Counted from the stretch's first letter, positions 1-11,666 are shown. The stretch is 64,000 nucleotides of DNA from Albugo candida (GCA_040437565.1 JBDOQK010000001.1:372001-436000), one strand, 5' to 3'. The notes: generated from the sequence alone by a model not told the origin. A program made the numbers and translations.

Positions 1-944
1 TTTGGCATTCAACTCTCGGACAAGAAGGGTTTCTGCCGATGATACCTCGAAATAAACTTTATCGAGTCGTTGGGAAGGCATTGCCACCGGATAAACCACA
101 CCCAATGTTGCTTCACGTATCAGAACGTGATCGAAGTGGGACGTCAACATGGGTGAAAGATTTTTACAAGTTATTCAAACGTCTTCGCAGACGTTTGCTA
201 CGGATCAATTCGGATGTCTGGTTCCGACTATCCTTCTGTATCCTACCAGTTCGAGCACGATTTTGGTTTTTACAACAATCACATCCAGAAATCATCCTGT
301 GCACTCAGAAGCATTGTGGTGTTGTCGAAAGCTACCAGCATTTGTTTTTCGACAGCAACAGGACACGTCCAGTTTGGGAAGAGCTCTTTTCGTCGTGGAC
401 AATACTTTTTCTGTTCGCCCGCGATGGTCACACATCGCGTGTGCACGGATTCCTGCTCCTCGTGATGCGTGGAAGCCTTTTCGAATGGTGCTGGAGGATC
501 TTTGGTTTACATTAGTCGCGGTCGCGATTCATTTTATTTGGACGGATCGGAATCGCAGACTTTTCGCCCACGGCACTTCGACGCCAACTGCCCCAGCTGT
601 TTCGGCAATTTATAGCACACTGAGTGTCCATATCCGATATTTTCAACGGCAGTGCTATGATACGGAGCAGCTCGAGCAGTTGACACAAGTACTAGCGTCT
701 TATCAACATACTGGTTCAGCCAGGAGATATTTCTCTACTCGGCCCAGCCTGCTTTAAGTTCGACACCGTCAACGATTCTAAGTCGGTGATTCGTGGCGTT
801 TCTAACACAGTACTATCTTATTCCAGTCGCTGAACCTAGCTACGGCTTTCTAGACCAAAATTGCATTCATTTTGTTTATTTATTGTAGTTTAGGCATTAG
901 AGAAGTCATTTACGTCTAATTCTAGTAATCTAGACAACTTCAAC
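1..944 (+). mobile_element. LINE (non-LTR retrotransposon) 3' end, copy A
   Basis: This is the 3' part of a LINE; its 5' end lies outside the window. Two overlapping open frames (39-515 and 149-757) belong to one protein broken by a frameshift near 420-490. The first frame holds a zf-RVT-like segment (C-x3-HC, then HLFFD, then a VW pair) that follows reverse transcriptase in many LINEs. The second frame ends with the conserved box HFIWTDRNRRLF, shared almost exactly with copy B at 44.4 kb. The untranslated tail (about 760-944) ends with a block shared with the fragment at 48.4-48.7 kb. Because three copies stop at the same ...TTCAAC sequence, I take about 944 as the true 3' terminus. The zf-RVT call is from pattern only. 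Confidence 0.7.
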
Positions 945-1377
945 TAGGTTCTATATGGCCGAGGGTTATTATTCCAAATTGCAGTAGTCTCTTGCACTCC
1001 CTTGTAAAGATGCACTGGAATGTGGCTGTTAGAATCATGACAGGAAGAAGCGATATGTACAGCAATAGAAAAGAACAAGGGTACATTTCAGTGGCTTTTT
1101 AGTATATAGTAAACATATGCAGCAAAAATGAAGCTTTTGGCACCCCTCGATGCCGACCGTGCAAGATAATACTGCTTGAATGTCAACGGTGTAAACGTCA
1201 ACTGAAAAAATATATAATCGGATAACTTTATTCTCCCCACTGAATGGTCATTTCCCAACACTAAACCCAAAGACATCGATGTCGTGCATCGAAGTGTCAA
1301 TAAACCAGAATTCCTGCTGTATATTAGCGCACCGAGAAATCATACCAATCTGGAAGTTGTAGCGATACAGATTCTAG
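945..1377. other. Unassigned spacer between LINE and family X copy
   Basis: I see no coding pattern, RNA gene or recognised repeat here. The only sizeable open frame (70 codons, minus strand, 1088-1300) has no recognisable motif. Confidence 0.4.
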
Positions 1378-1642
1378 CTCGATACAGAGTACATGCGTTT
1401 ACTTGGTTCTCCCTCTGTATGACACGTTATCAGACGATGGAGTGAACCAGACGTATTCCGTTATGACTTCGTTGAAACCTTGAAGGTTAACTATATTGCT
1501 TAAGATCTCCAATCGTTGTAGCCGTGTTTACAAGTTGCAGCTTAGCTGACCTCCTCCATATACGACTTGAAGGTATCATCAACTTCCATGATGGAATTTA
1601 TCGACAATAGATACACCTGAGTTGCAACTCACGACGTTATCA

Positions 1643-1658
1643 ATAGTACTGTTCTAGA
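1643..1658. repeat. SINE target-site duplication, left
   Basis: The 16-base word atagtactgttctaga occurs here and again, perfectly, at 2039-2054. The two copies flank the tRNA-derived SINE exactly. A duplication of this length is typical of LINE-machinery (target-primed) integration. Confidence 0.85.
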
Positions 1659-2038
1659 TTGTCAAGGATTTCATTACACTGTTTATCTGGTTTTTTAACT
1701 ACCTTCCTTATCCTATCATNNNNNNNNNNNNNNNNNNNNNNNNNNNNNNNNNNNNNNNNNNNNNNNNNNNNNNNNNNNNNNNNNNNNNNNNNNNNNNNNN
1801 NNNNNNNNNNNNNNNNNNNATCTGGTTTTTTAACTACCTTCCTTATCCTATCATGAGTCCCTGACCGTATGAATATCACTTAAGTGTGACTTCAAACCTA
1901 GGGAGGCAGATATTTTCCAAGCTTATTGCTTGAGTGGGCTCAAACCGCTGCCCACACTGCCGGGAATCGAACTAACGACCTCCGGCAGGGGGTCCGTGCG
2001 CTCAAGTGCTTAATTGACTGAGCTGAGTACGGAACCCT
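1659..2038 (-). mobile_element. tRNA-derived SINE
   Basis: The element reads on the minus strand. Its 5' end is at 2038 and carries a tRNA-like head: an A-box-like CTCAGCTCAGTCAATTAAGC and a B-box GTTCGATTCCC, spaced as in a tRNA gene, which would act as an internal Pol III promoter. The body continues to 1659. An assembly gap with a false 35-bp duplication lies inside, so the true length is about 245 bp rather than 380. Perfect 16-bp target duplications on both sides show a single, fairly recent insertion into family X. tRNA-derived SINEs are known from oomycetes. The anticodon arm is too degenerate for a working tRNA, so I do not call a tRNA gene. Confidence 0.75.
1685..1854. other. Assembly gap with false 35-bp duplication
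   Basis: Bases 1685-1719 are repeated exactly at 1820-1854, directly after a 100-N gap (1720-1819). The two contig ends overlap and were not merged. Confidence 0.9.
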
Positions 2039-2054
2039 ATAGTACTGTTCTAGA
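2039..2054. repeat. SINE target-site duplication, right
   Basis: This is the perfect second copy of the 16-base word at 1643-1658. Confidence 0.85.
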
Positions 2055-3300
2055 GAAAGAACTCTGGGTTGATCTCAGGTTAGATTATACTCCATTCGGA
2101 TCTGCGTAGTAGTGGTTGCTCGAAGAATTACATCAGTATGAAAACATAACTATTCCAGAAACAAATCAAAGTGGCAGAGGTCTTTGTAGTCAACGAAGAA
2201 GACGTTGCAGAACGCGAAGTCTCTTTTCAAGGTATATCGGGCCACCTCGAGAACTTTTACGCCTTCGTAACTCTGATAGAGAGATAATACGCGCAATTTG
2301 TAAGGAATCTTTCAATATCTATGATGCTGATTGTGTACACATAGAACTTCTTCAAAGCACGTGTAGAAGACTTGCATGAAACGAAGAAGCAAAAGAAGAA
2401 ATAGTGCATGACGATGCGCTATTTCGTTACTTGATGAGTTGTAGTTCAAGCTACCTTGACAGGAGGGCTCCGCCATTGATTATATTGACGATATTTCTTC
2501 ACGCTTGTCTGGATCTACAATACCATCGCGATATCAACAACATGCTTTGGATGTCACTTAGATCCAATCCCAGCACTCCTTCCTTATCGAAGCGTTCACA
2601 ACCGAAAGCCGAGCTTTATTCACAGCTTCTTTGTCGAAGTTGTTGGTACAATCTTATTCAATAATTGAAGAAATTCTCGAAGATAATTGATGCATTCATA
2701 CCAATAGAAGCACTGTCAGCTAAATGTTTCCTTCACGAAGTTCTTGCACTAGAAAACTGCATCGATTTGATGATCTCAAGATGTGAAACGTATATAATGT
2801 TATCTCAGATAGCGAATGATCATTCTTTGCTGCCACAACACCTTTTGCAAATATTAGTAGTATGGGCCACAGTTCAATCATCAGCTTCCCACATCAATAC
2901 GATTTTTTGGAGCGACGATTCTTTTGCGTCTTGCACCGTACGAATTGCCTTCTCTTCATGTGGAAGAAGCTTATTTATCCAGAGAAACCCAGCCTTATCA
3001 CGTCCAGGAGGACGTGATTACGAAAGTGTGACCAACAGAACCTATTGCCGCAAGAACCGCATCATGTATGTGATCCTATCGCTCACGATAACAAAGTCGA
3101 TTTATTATGATACAAGTACGAAAGAGCTGGACGCATACTGGCTACTTCATCGTCTGACGAGTTGGGCCGAAAGGCAGTCCTCAGTTAGAGTACTGGGACC
3201 GACTCTTTCCAGCTGCAATACGAAAAGAGAAAGTAGAAATTATCTGTCAATTGTAAATCATATCAGCGGATCACCTAAATGGCTAAACGGGTGAGTAAAA

Positions 3301-3846
3301 GAGCAATCAGAGAAGGGATTTGTGATTGATGACGGATGGTTTCAGGTTTTCGTGTACAGGATGTTCTTTAGAAATCGGAAAGAGATGCAAACAAAGAAGA
3401 GAAACGAACGAGCTACGGAATTAGGCACAGGACAGCAATTGTATAAAGTCTAAACTGTTTTCGTCTCATTCAGAAAAGCATCTCAGCACCTCTTCCACTT
3501 CAAACATCTTCAACTCACATACACTTAAAGACACAGACCAGATGGCGAAGCTCGTAAGCCATCCTATTGCATCGGATGCGTGATCAGTATTTCGCAAACA
3601 AACACGTTTGTCGCTCTTGCGATCTCTTGTTATGTCTATAGCATTACATATGTATCGCGTGCTCCACCTGTCTTTGCAACCTCACATTCCATGCAATTGC
3701 TTTGACAATTCAAACCGCTCAGGGTGCCATTTAGATATGGCTCTATCGTTCACAGGACGTGGAAAGTCGCGCAGAAGTAAAGTATCATGTTCTCAAGTAT
3801 ATATTCTGAAGTAAGGAAACTCAAATTGACTGGTTGGAATTTGCTT
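3301..3846. other. Spacer, nothing recognised
   Basis: This lies downstream of the TPX2-like gene (which runs leftwards to 3847). One 68-codon frame (3608-3814) has no recognisable feature. Confidence 0.35.
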
Positions 3847-4517
3847 TTACTGAGCGACTTCCAGCTTATTTTCGACTTGAGTGGGAACTTCTGTGGGTTC
3901 AGTCGTTGATTCCTCTTCTATGCGTTTACATACTACGGATGCTTTCTTTTGCCGAAGTGCAAATCGTTTGTCTATTTGAAGATCGAATCCTATCGGAACG
4001 GTCAGTTTTGAGCGACGTACTGCTGGAATTCCAATACTTCCACTGGATCGTATGGTCTACAAATATGCAGAAAACGGTGATTACTTGCCGGTGAAGAACG
4101 CTACTCACGTACCTGTACAAAACGTTCTTTATCTGTGGCAGTGGGAATTTGTACGAAGGAGACTGTTGATTGATGATACCGCTGATACTTTTTTTTTTGC
4201 TTCTCAACTCGTTTCCGAAGAGCGCGAATCTCCAATAATTCTTTCGAAGTCATACTCAAATGTGATTTTTTCACCGCGTTTTGCGGATGATAATGAAATT
4301 TTGGGGATTTTGGGATTGTTAACTTTCGCTGTGTACTTTTATTCTCAATCTTCTTGGCACTTCGAGTTTGCATTTTCTTTACTTTATCTGTTCCATTATA
4401 GCGACTTCGTCGTCCGGCAATGGATGCTCGAGTTGGGCGTAAAAGCCGCGCATCAACTTTGATGCATTTCACTTTAGCCACCTTTGTACTCGATTGCTGT
4501 TCTCCGTGATTCTCCAT
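3847..4517 (-). CDS. TPX2-domain-like microtubule-associated protein, two exons
   Basis: Exon 1 is 4517-4113 (135 codons) and exon 2 is 4056-3847 (69 codons plus TAA). A 56-nt GT-AG intron (4112-4057) separates them, and the joined frame gives 204 residues. The protein is very basic. It has KLTIPKSPKF in exon 1, a charged helical stretch rich in Lys and Arg, and KLTVPIGFDLQIDKR in exon 2, the kind of short proline-centred blocks seen in TPX2-family microtubule and spindle proteins. I chose the ATG at 4517 because an in-frame TGA lies 33 nt upstream; an earlier exon cannot be excluded. It is the only host gene I can support in the first 9 kb. The family call rests on motif pattern alone. Confidence 0.5.
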
Positions 4518-5599
4518 ATTCTTTTTCAGATTCTTCTTTGGAATGCTTCAGTAAAGTTGCGGCGGGATTTTTGGATTCAGATTTTTGAAAACATTTAAGT
4601 TCGTTAGCCAATCAGAGACGATCAAATTTCTCCTTTCCGGTAGATTCCTAAGTTCGCGTTATACTTTTGGGTAAAAGGCCCAAACACTACATAGCGCAAA
4701 AGACTTTGTTGCTTAGTCCGCGCGAAACGGAACCGGAAATGCTCGTGGTCGACGTTCACGTGATGTGATGCGTTTGTTCCCCGATTGCCAAAAGCTTTTT
4801 CTAAAACGATATCGCGTAATTATCCAATTTGGTCGTCTGGTTCTGATTCTGATTCTGATAACGCAATGAATATGAAGTGATCGAAGAGCCCGCGCGTGTT
4901 GCGAGCAAAATGAGCCGATTTCTTTACGAGCTCAAAAAGATAAGCATACTCTCCACTGTTTTTCGAAATGACAGATCCAATTGATTCGCCGGCAGTCCAT
5001 CGCCATTACGCAACCAATGCGATAGATTTTTGTCAAGAATCAAGTTGTTGAAATGTCTCTGCAGGCTTTGGTATGCGTTCTCGACGATGAAGATTATAAA
5101 CGTTGTCGTGGCCGTAGAGTATTTCATTGCAAAGTTATAGATTATAGCTCGATTGGCGCTGCAGAAAGATAGAGTCCTACTGCCCAGCAGATCGCATCAC
5201 GTTCACACTCACAAATTATCGATTGCAGCTCTTTGGATACGACTATTGAGAGTATAATGGAGAAGGCTTCGTCTTTGCGGATGCATCAATCCGTCGCGGT
5301 GGGGAAGGTTTGTTGCCTGAAAGTATCTCCAACAAGCTAGAAAGTAGCGTGGGTACCTCAAATGCAGACTGCAAGAATTGATCTCTAGCGATTGGATACC
5401 TCGCATGGTTTGGTGGGCATTTAGAGCCTTCTCAATTGGGTTCATTTGTCGTAACACTGTTGGGCATTCTTGGAAGTTTATTACAAGATGTGGACGTCCT
5501 TATTGCGAAACATTCTATTTAGGTGACATACACTCTTTTTCATCATAATGTGGTGCTAGAATCGAAGTCGAACGAGGCTTTGAAGCAATTTTAATTCCA
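4518..5599. other. Non-coding or decayed spacer
   Basis: No gene is supported. A minus-strand 82-codon frame (5209-5457) and a 67-codon frame (4924-5127) show no motif. The stretch may be decayed repeat, because family X begins just to the right. Confidence 0.35.
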
Positions 5600-8500
5600 A
5601 TTTGTATTTGATCTTATTGAACTGATGGCTTGTTGAAGGCCGAAGACCCCGATGAAGAATCGGCGTTGGCAGATCTGAAGCAAGGTCTAAAACGTTTATC
5701 ACTTTTGATGCTTTGGACGAAGGCGTCGTGAAGCAAACAATTGCGAAAATATCGTTTGCATAAATGTTTGCCAGATTTCATTGTGATATAAACGCTCGAG
5801 TTCTCGAAATGCTTCCCCATACCGCCCTCGTCATGAATCAGGTCGGAGTAAGCATCGAGTTTGCTATCGGAGCAATTGAAGGATGAGGTTTCACAGAGTT
5901 AGATCTATTGCGCAAAACTGGAGCAAGTATTGGTTTCCGACGGGGATCTACCATAACTCTTTGTGAATGGGACTCTTCACGTATTCAAAGCGTGCATCCC
6001 GGAGACTGAAAAGATCTCTTGTTCATCAATTTCGAGTAATTTAGAAGCAAGAGAATCCGAGTTTGCGCTTGTTATATGGATCAGGAGTCTTTGAGATCTC
6101 GCTGGCCGTTTGAAGTATATCAAGTTTGAGGTCGTCGGAACTACTCGTATGGAAGCCTTCTCTCGACATTGTAAATGTTCAAGGGAGATGCGATGAGAGA
6201 GTGATGCGCCTCCATCGACCAAAAATATGACAAAGTTGTAAGCAAAAGGTATGAGAACGTCCAAGTCTTCCTCTTCCGATGAGGACAGGCGCAATTTGTA
6301 CCCGACAATTTGTTGCTGGTACCCTTAAACGTGTGCAAGCAACACAACAGAAAGCACAGCTGCTTGAGAAAAGCTGGGGTCTTTAGCAATTGTATCAGCT
6401 GCTAGAGATGAAACTATTTCAGGGCAATGAAACTCAATCAAGAAGAAGCGGGAAGATAAGTTGTGCCTTCCCCACGAGTAAAAGAAGCGATTCTCGACCG
6501 ACAATGCTCGTTCGAGTCAATCGGACAATTCATATGCAAGAGAGCGAGCTGAATCCATTCATCAACGCAGAAGCCGAAGGAACTAATCTCACCGATGGTT
6601 TGCATTCTAGAGACTGGGAAGAGAATCACTGAAAGTCTGTATCGATGGTAGTTCCTCCTCCAGCTGCAAGGATCCGTGTACTTCGATCTACCCGTCTACA
6701 ATACGTTGTGGGGTCTTCTACCACTTCTTCTTCCACGCAACCGTCTCCTCCTTGGTGAAGTTTAGACTTGACCGTATCAGCATTCCCGCCTCTTTTTGTT
6801 TGACTTCGAATCGGCCTTTTCAGCTTCTTTTTTTTGTCTCCAATTCAGTCCAAAGAATTTTAAACGGCATCGGGACTCATTTCCTTTGTCGTCGTCTTCG
6901 ATGCTGTCGGCCAAGTTGTCGTCGACTTGCGATTTCAGAGTGTACTTGAATCATTCCAGAGTATTTCTCCCGTTGCGAGAAAACGGGTATCTTTCGTCAT
7001 TGAACGTTCACCTTCGAGTGCGGCAATGCTTGGAGCATTTTTTCTATCGAACAAGGTCGAAATAATTTTCGCCTTCTCACTAGAGATCACAGTTTTATGT
7101 TTATATCGGACGACACCACCAGCAGTGTCAATCCAATCCCAGCCTAATTTTTTGATGTCTCGGATCAAATACATCCAAAGGGAGCTTAGTTGATGTTCGT
7201 CCATCCCGAAAGACACTTATAACTTTTTAATAATGAACAGATCGGCAAAGTCTTTTTTGTAGAGCTTCTTCCAAAGTTGGCTTACGCTTTTTTTGCCTTG
7301 AAAGAAATCGACTTAATTTGTACTCAACGCTATGATCCCATGTATCCTGTAATTCTGCCTGCACAAGTTGCTCTCGTTCGTACCAATTTCTCGTTTCTTC
7401 GTGTTATTCCTGCACTATCATATTCACGCCTTCCCGCAGTTGACCGATTTAATTGGCTTCAGATAAAGGTCGCTTACCCAAGGAACATTCAGGCGATTAG
7501 TAAGGCACAAAGAAGCATGAAGAATGCTCATTCGAAAGCAGAATGGTACTGCTGCGGATTATTACGTCGTTGAATGTATACTTGGACCAATCTTCTGGTT
7601 TAAGGTGTGGCACATGCTGCTAAAATTCGCGGAATGTGTGTTGGTAACGAAGAAGATTACTCGTTGTCAAAGATGAAGTAATTGATGTTTACCATCTACA
7701 AGTCACCAAATCGATGTAGTCTTCTGGTCAAAGAACGTTGTGAAGAAACTTTTAGTTGACACTGCTTCTATTGGCATTTGGTGAATGAATGCATCAAAAA
7801 TCTTCAAGAATTCCTTCACATTTTGAAGAAGATCGTACCAACAAGTTTGACAAACAATGTTCGATTCCAGCTCAGCTTTTGCCGTGGACGATTCGACAAG
7901 GACAGAGTATTCGAACTGGTTTTATGATGCGACATCAGAAGCATCGTCTTAATATCGCCATGTAATAGTAGATTCAGACAAGGGCAAAGGATATCGTCAT
8001 CATAAGTGACGGCTGAGTAGTGCTGCTAAGGTGGGTTATTAGACAATTTATCAAGTGACGACATAGCGCGCCGTCATGCAATCTTTTTCTTCTTCGTTGA
8101 TGCAAGTCTTTTCTGTATCTTTTGCTGCAATGCTTTGAAAAAGACTCATCTGCACGCAAACAACATCATCCATGTCGAAAGGTTGAATGCGCCTTCTAAG
8201 TTGATCGTAGTATCTCTCATTCAAGTCGAGTTAACACGTCATCTCTCCAACAAAGACCTGGTGCTCGCAATATGATCGGCGTTCTGCAACGTCTTTTCCG
8301 TTGTCTACACATGCCTCTGCCGCATCGATCCGGTCTTGGTTAGATATGTCTTAACACTGATATAATGCTGTGAGCAATCTCTAATATCCAGGTCGGAAAG
8401 GTGTAGATTATTCCAGTCAGAAAACAAAGGTGATCTGGAATGCTGTATTCACCCAACGCGTCGAAATAACAAACTTAGAAGTAAAACATTTACTAGAGAT

Positions 8501-8960
8501 CAAGCCAAGCGCTCTATCTGGAATAGTAATGTGTGCGGCGTCATGATGTACTGATTTATTAGTCTCTTAGATCTTCTGCGAGATCATAATGGAATACATC
8601 TGGGTCACGGAATGTCTACCATCGTCTGATATCGCTGCAAGTGCCAAAATAGTATGATAATTCGGTACGCCAATAAAGAGCAGATGAACTAGGTTATTAC
8701 TATTCGACGGACCATACCGATTCTCTGGATTGGATGCTGTATTCAGAGCATTCAGCTGGGAGAAGATCGCTCTCCGCTTATACTTCCTTTCAATTGGTCT
8801 TGTTTACAGCGTTGAAGTAGTATGATCTTGCACGATTGGCATCGCTGGGTGTCAAGACGCTTCATGTTTGCCTCAAACGTTCCGCATACACTGAAAAGAC
8901 TCTGACTGGAATGCTATTGGGATGTTTTCTTGTTTTTTTATCCCTGTAGATATTGCCTCT
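5600..8960. repeat. Family X fossil, second-half copy
   Basis: About 3.3 kb matches 46.7-49.9 kb in the same orientation. Clear anchor blocks are 5640-5800 with 46.73-46.90 kb, 6120-6330 with 47.28-47.46 kb, 7080-7340 with 48.30-48.84 kb (the latter interrupted by a LINE fragment), and 7660-7960 with 49.60-49.91 kb. Its right part (about 7990-8600) also matches 43.50-44.09 kb. Short open frames occur on both strands but none is long. It is an old, many-times broken repeat whose coding strand I could not fix. Confidence 0.55.
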
Positions 8961-9710
8961 TCCTGTCACAATACTAAAACCCACAAACCAGTGCCCCTTT
9001 CTAAGGCAGTGCAAGAAACCACGCTCTTAATGTTTTTCAAGCTTATAATCAAAGGACTAGGAATCACGATCCTCCGCCACATATAAGCTATTACATATCA
9101 ATTTATCAAAACCATACCGTCTAAAGAATTTGGGGTTGTTTCTGCGTGCGTTCAATCGATCATGCTGCTACACAAGACGAAGTAATAGTTTAGTGTCTTA
9201 CAGATTTCAGTAGTGAGCTCTCGCAGATGAATCCAACGCATACCTGTTTAATGCCAATGTTTTGCGGATTGGTTAAGAGTCCTTCGTGCAGTTGGAACAC
9301 TTCGCAATTTGCATTCTTTGGTAAAATGTTGCTTATATCGAAATGAATCTGAGATGGAGAGTAGAACGATGAAGTATGGAGCTTTGTCCGAGACAAACTT
9401 TTGAACAAGTGTCAAGTAATGCCATATGGAAGTTCAGCCACGCGAGTTTCGTCTTATATCATTATTTACGAAAAGTGGTCCGTAAAAATCAGGACAGCAG
9501 CAGCATTCATGCATTCAAACAACGGAATGGGCCAGTACGCTATTGTTTTAGAGTCAAGCACACAGGTGGAAAGAAGTGAGGGTTTGTTAGTCACACAAAA
9601 CACTAACCATTGATTCTGAGAAGCTGAAATGAAAGACGCAAATTCAAAAAACTGAAAATGACCTGACCAATTCTCTCTGCTGCTTCCTGCACTTTACGAC
9701 AAAATCGAAC
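8961..9710. other. Spacer downstream of the Crinkler gene
   Basis: Only short open frames (up to 72 codons, on both strands) occur here, with no recognisable motif. Confidence 0.35.
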
Positions 9711-11666
9711 TCATTGCTCAATTGCATTCGGACGATCATCTTGCACTCTTCGATGCAAGTTTGAAAGAAACTTCAGCGCTCCTTCTGCTGTATATCTCTC
9801 TTCAGCATTTTTTCTCTGCAAATTCTTCTGGAATCGCTCTAGCGATGGATCCCGAGCATATGCAAGTAGTTCACCAAACTGATACATATCATGACAAGAC
9901 CGATACGCATGTCCATAAGCCTCACACTTCACCAAGGGGTCGAGTACTCGCGATTCTAATAAGTCATCAGGCATCGGATCACCATCGCGTCCTGCGTTTT
10001 CCAAATCAGCTAGAATGTGGGAATCGTCTCCCAAACACAAGATATTTGGCCAGCGGATATCCCTATGAACATATCCCAGTGCATGCAAACCAACAAGAGC
10101 ACGTGCGATGCAAATTAACGCAGGTATCAGCTCCGAATCATTGGTTGGTAGCTTTGTAAAACCCACTGGCCGCAATTTCAACGTTCGTTCGTATCTGTAG
10201 TCGCAACGAACGGTACATTGAATTTCGTTCCGCCCTATTGCGTCATAAATAGCCATTACTGATTCAAAATCGTAAGGGTCGTGATCGAGTACTTTCAACA
10301 AGTGATCTGCGTAAAGTGTAACACTTCCGTTGTTTCGTGGCATTTTCTTGTACATTGGCAAAAATCCTTCTGGTAATAGAGATTTGTAATGGTAGAGAAT
10401 CCGAAAAATGTTGATCGCTGATACAATACATCGAATGCGGTACTGTAAAAATTTCAAGTCGAACGGTTCTGATACTGGTAAGACGTTGAACGAACGATCT
10501 ATGACAAGAAATTGTACTCGTGAATTGGCCGCTGCATATGTGAATAGAAACGGCATCTTTCCAAACANNNNNNNNNNNNNNNNNNNNNNNNNNNNNNNNN
10601 NNNNNNNNNNNNNNNNNNNNNNNNNNNNNNNNNNNNNNNNNNNNNNNNNNNNNNNNNNNNNNNNNNNAATGCGGTACTGTAAAAATTTCAAGTCGAACGG
10701 TTCTGATACTGGTAAGACGTTGAACGAACGATCTATGACAAGAAATTGTACTCGTGAATTGGCCGCTGCATATGTGAATAGAAACGGCATCTTTCCAAAC
10801 ATGGACAAGTGTATTTTCCCCATTGCAACCAGTTCCCCCTTGGCTGCAACTAATTCGCCAGGAGATCCTTTTTCTTCTCCTTTCATTACCAAAACATCGT
10901 GCAGCCACAGCACAACGTCTGGCGGCTTTGAATGACTCGTGGTGGATTTCTCTGTTTGATTTCTACCAACTTCAATAGATATTTCCATGAGAAATGCCGT
11001 TTCTTCAATCGGAGTTCGAATCAGCATATCCCACCATAAGACGTTTGCATTTTTACTTGCCGAAAACATAAAACGTCGTCTTAGAGCATTCTCAAATACA
11101 TTTGCTTGGATAAATTTGTCTTCAGAATACTCGAAAAACTGTGGACACTCGTCAATCAATCTTTTTTCATCGGTCGGATATTTTATAGGTAAGGGTGTTG
11201 AAATAAACGCTTCCAGTTTCTTCGGCGTATTGAGAGCACTCATGTCCACATCTCGCAATTTCGCCGCATAGAGGTGTGTGATATCTTCACGCACTTTTCG
11301 ACGTTTACAAGCATATGCTGGCAACTGAACCAGTACATGGATTACGTTCTTTTTTGGTACATTCTGATCAAAAATGTCCTGCAACTCTTGAGCCGGATGC
11401 ATGAGCGATTCCGCATTCATGTAAGAATATTCGACTTTCGGTGTACAATATCCTTTGGATAGTTCAGCTAGAACAGCGTCGTGACAACTGAGAAAATCGC
11501 CATTTTTCTTGGCCAAATAGAGTTTCAGCTGATCTGCAGAAAAATTGTAGAATTTCTTCTTCAAAATTTCTTCTTTCAGAAAATGAACGTGTCTCCCACC
11601 CTCGATCTTGCAAACAAGCACCCCTCCATCCCCAACAATAAGACATATCAGGATCAAGTCGACCAT
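9711..11666 (-). CDS. Crinkler (CRN) effector-like protein with nuclease-like and kinase-like domains
   Basis: Residues 1-116 form a Crinkler header: a ubiquitin-like start (LILICLIVGDGG), the LYLAK box at 49-53 in place of the usual LFLAK, and HVLVQLP at 110-116. A basic CKRRK at 120-124 could be a nuclear signal. Next comes a PD-(D/E)xK-like stretch (PD at 249-250, GEEK at 263-266). Then a kinase-like domain follows with HRDIRWPN (catalytic Asp 458, Asn 463) and DLE at 476-478 in the DFG position. Known Crinklers act inside host cells, often in the nucleus. A 100-N gap with an exact 134-bp duplication sits inside the frame; together they span 234 bases (78 codons), so the true protein is about 573 residues, not 651. 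No strong classical signal peptide is visible. There are no introns. The gene looks whole apart from the assembly fault, and stands alone between repeats. Confidence 0.75.
   Translation of the reverse strand: MVDLILICLIVGDGGVLVCKIEGGRHVHFLKEEILKKKFYNFSADQLKLYLAKKNGDFLSCHDAVLAELSKGYCTPKVEYSYMNAESLMHPAQELQDIFDQNVPKKNVIHVLVQLPAYACKRRKVREDITHLYAAKLRDVDMSALNTPKKLEAFISTPLPIKYPTDEKRLIDECPQFFEYSEDKFIQANVFENALRRRFMFSASKNANVLWWDMLIRTPIEETAFLMEISIEVGRNQTEKSTTSHSKPPDVVLWLHDVLVMKGEEKGSPGELVAAKGELVAMGKIHLSMFGKMPFLFTYAAANSRVQFLVIDRSFNVLPVSEPFDLKFLQYRIXXXXXXXXXXXXXXXXXXXXXXXXXXXXXXXXXXFGKMPFLFTYAAANSRVQFLVIDRSFNVLPVSEPFDLKFLQYRIRCIVSAINIFRILYHYKSLLPEGFLPMYKKMPRNNGSVTLYADHLLKVLDHDPYDFESVMAIYDAIGRNEIQCTVRCDYRYERTLKLRPVGFTKLPTNDSELIPALICIARALVGLHALGYVHRDIRWPNILCLGDDSHILADLENAGRDGDPMPDDLLESRVLDPLVKCEAYGHAYRSCHDMYQFGELLAYARDPSLERFQKNLQRKNAEERYTAEGALKFLSNLHRRVQDDRPNAIEQ
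10434..10801. other. Assembly gap with false 134-bp duplication inside the Crinkler gene
   Basis: Bases 10434-10567 recur exactly at 10668-10801 on the far side of a 100-N gap (10568-10667). The shift of 234 bases is a multiple of three, so the frame passes through by chance. Confidence 0.92.

Larger units (their letters stand above)
1378..3300 (-). repeat. Family X fossil, inverted copy
   Basis: This is a decayed copy of an unclassified multi-copy repeat, inverted relative to the copies at 5.6-8.96, 43.5-44.3 and 45.0-49.9 kb. Its left end (about 1378-1600) is the reverse complement of 44.10-44.30 kb. Its right part (about 2665-2800) matches 7.67-7.86 and 49.61-49.91 kb in reverse. Open stretches on the + strand at 2116-2664 and 2665-3294 (209 codons) remain, but I do not recognise the protein. 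The SINE at 1659-2038 landed inside it. Family membership among retroelements is likely but unproven; it is broken in many places and looks old. Confidence 0.55.

Noticed and set aside
1890-2038. A tRNA gene on the minus strand
   Set aside because: The A- and B-box-like words are present, but the acceptor and anticodon stems do not pair, and the unit lies inside a longer element with target duplications. It is a SINE head.
10408-10935. 175-codon + strand frame and 214-codon minus frame over the Crinkler
   Set aside because: They are shadows of the Crinkler in other frames, extended by the false duplication and the Ns.
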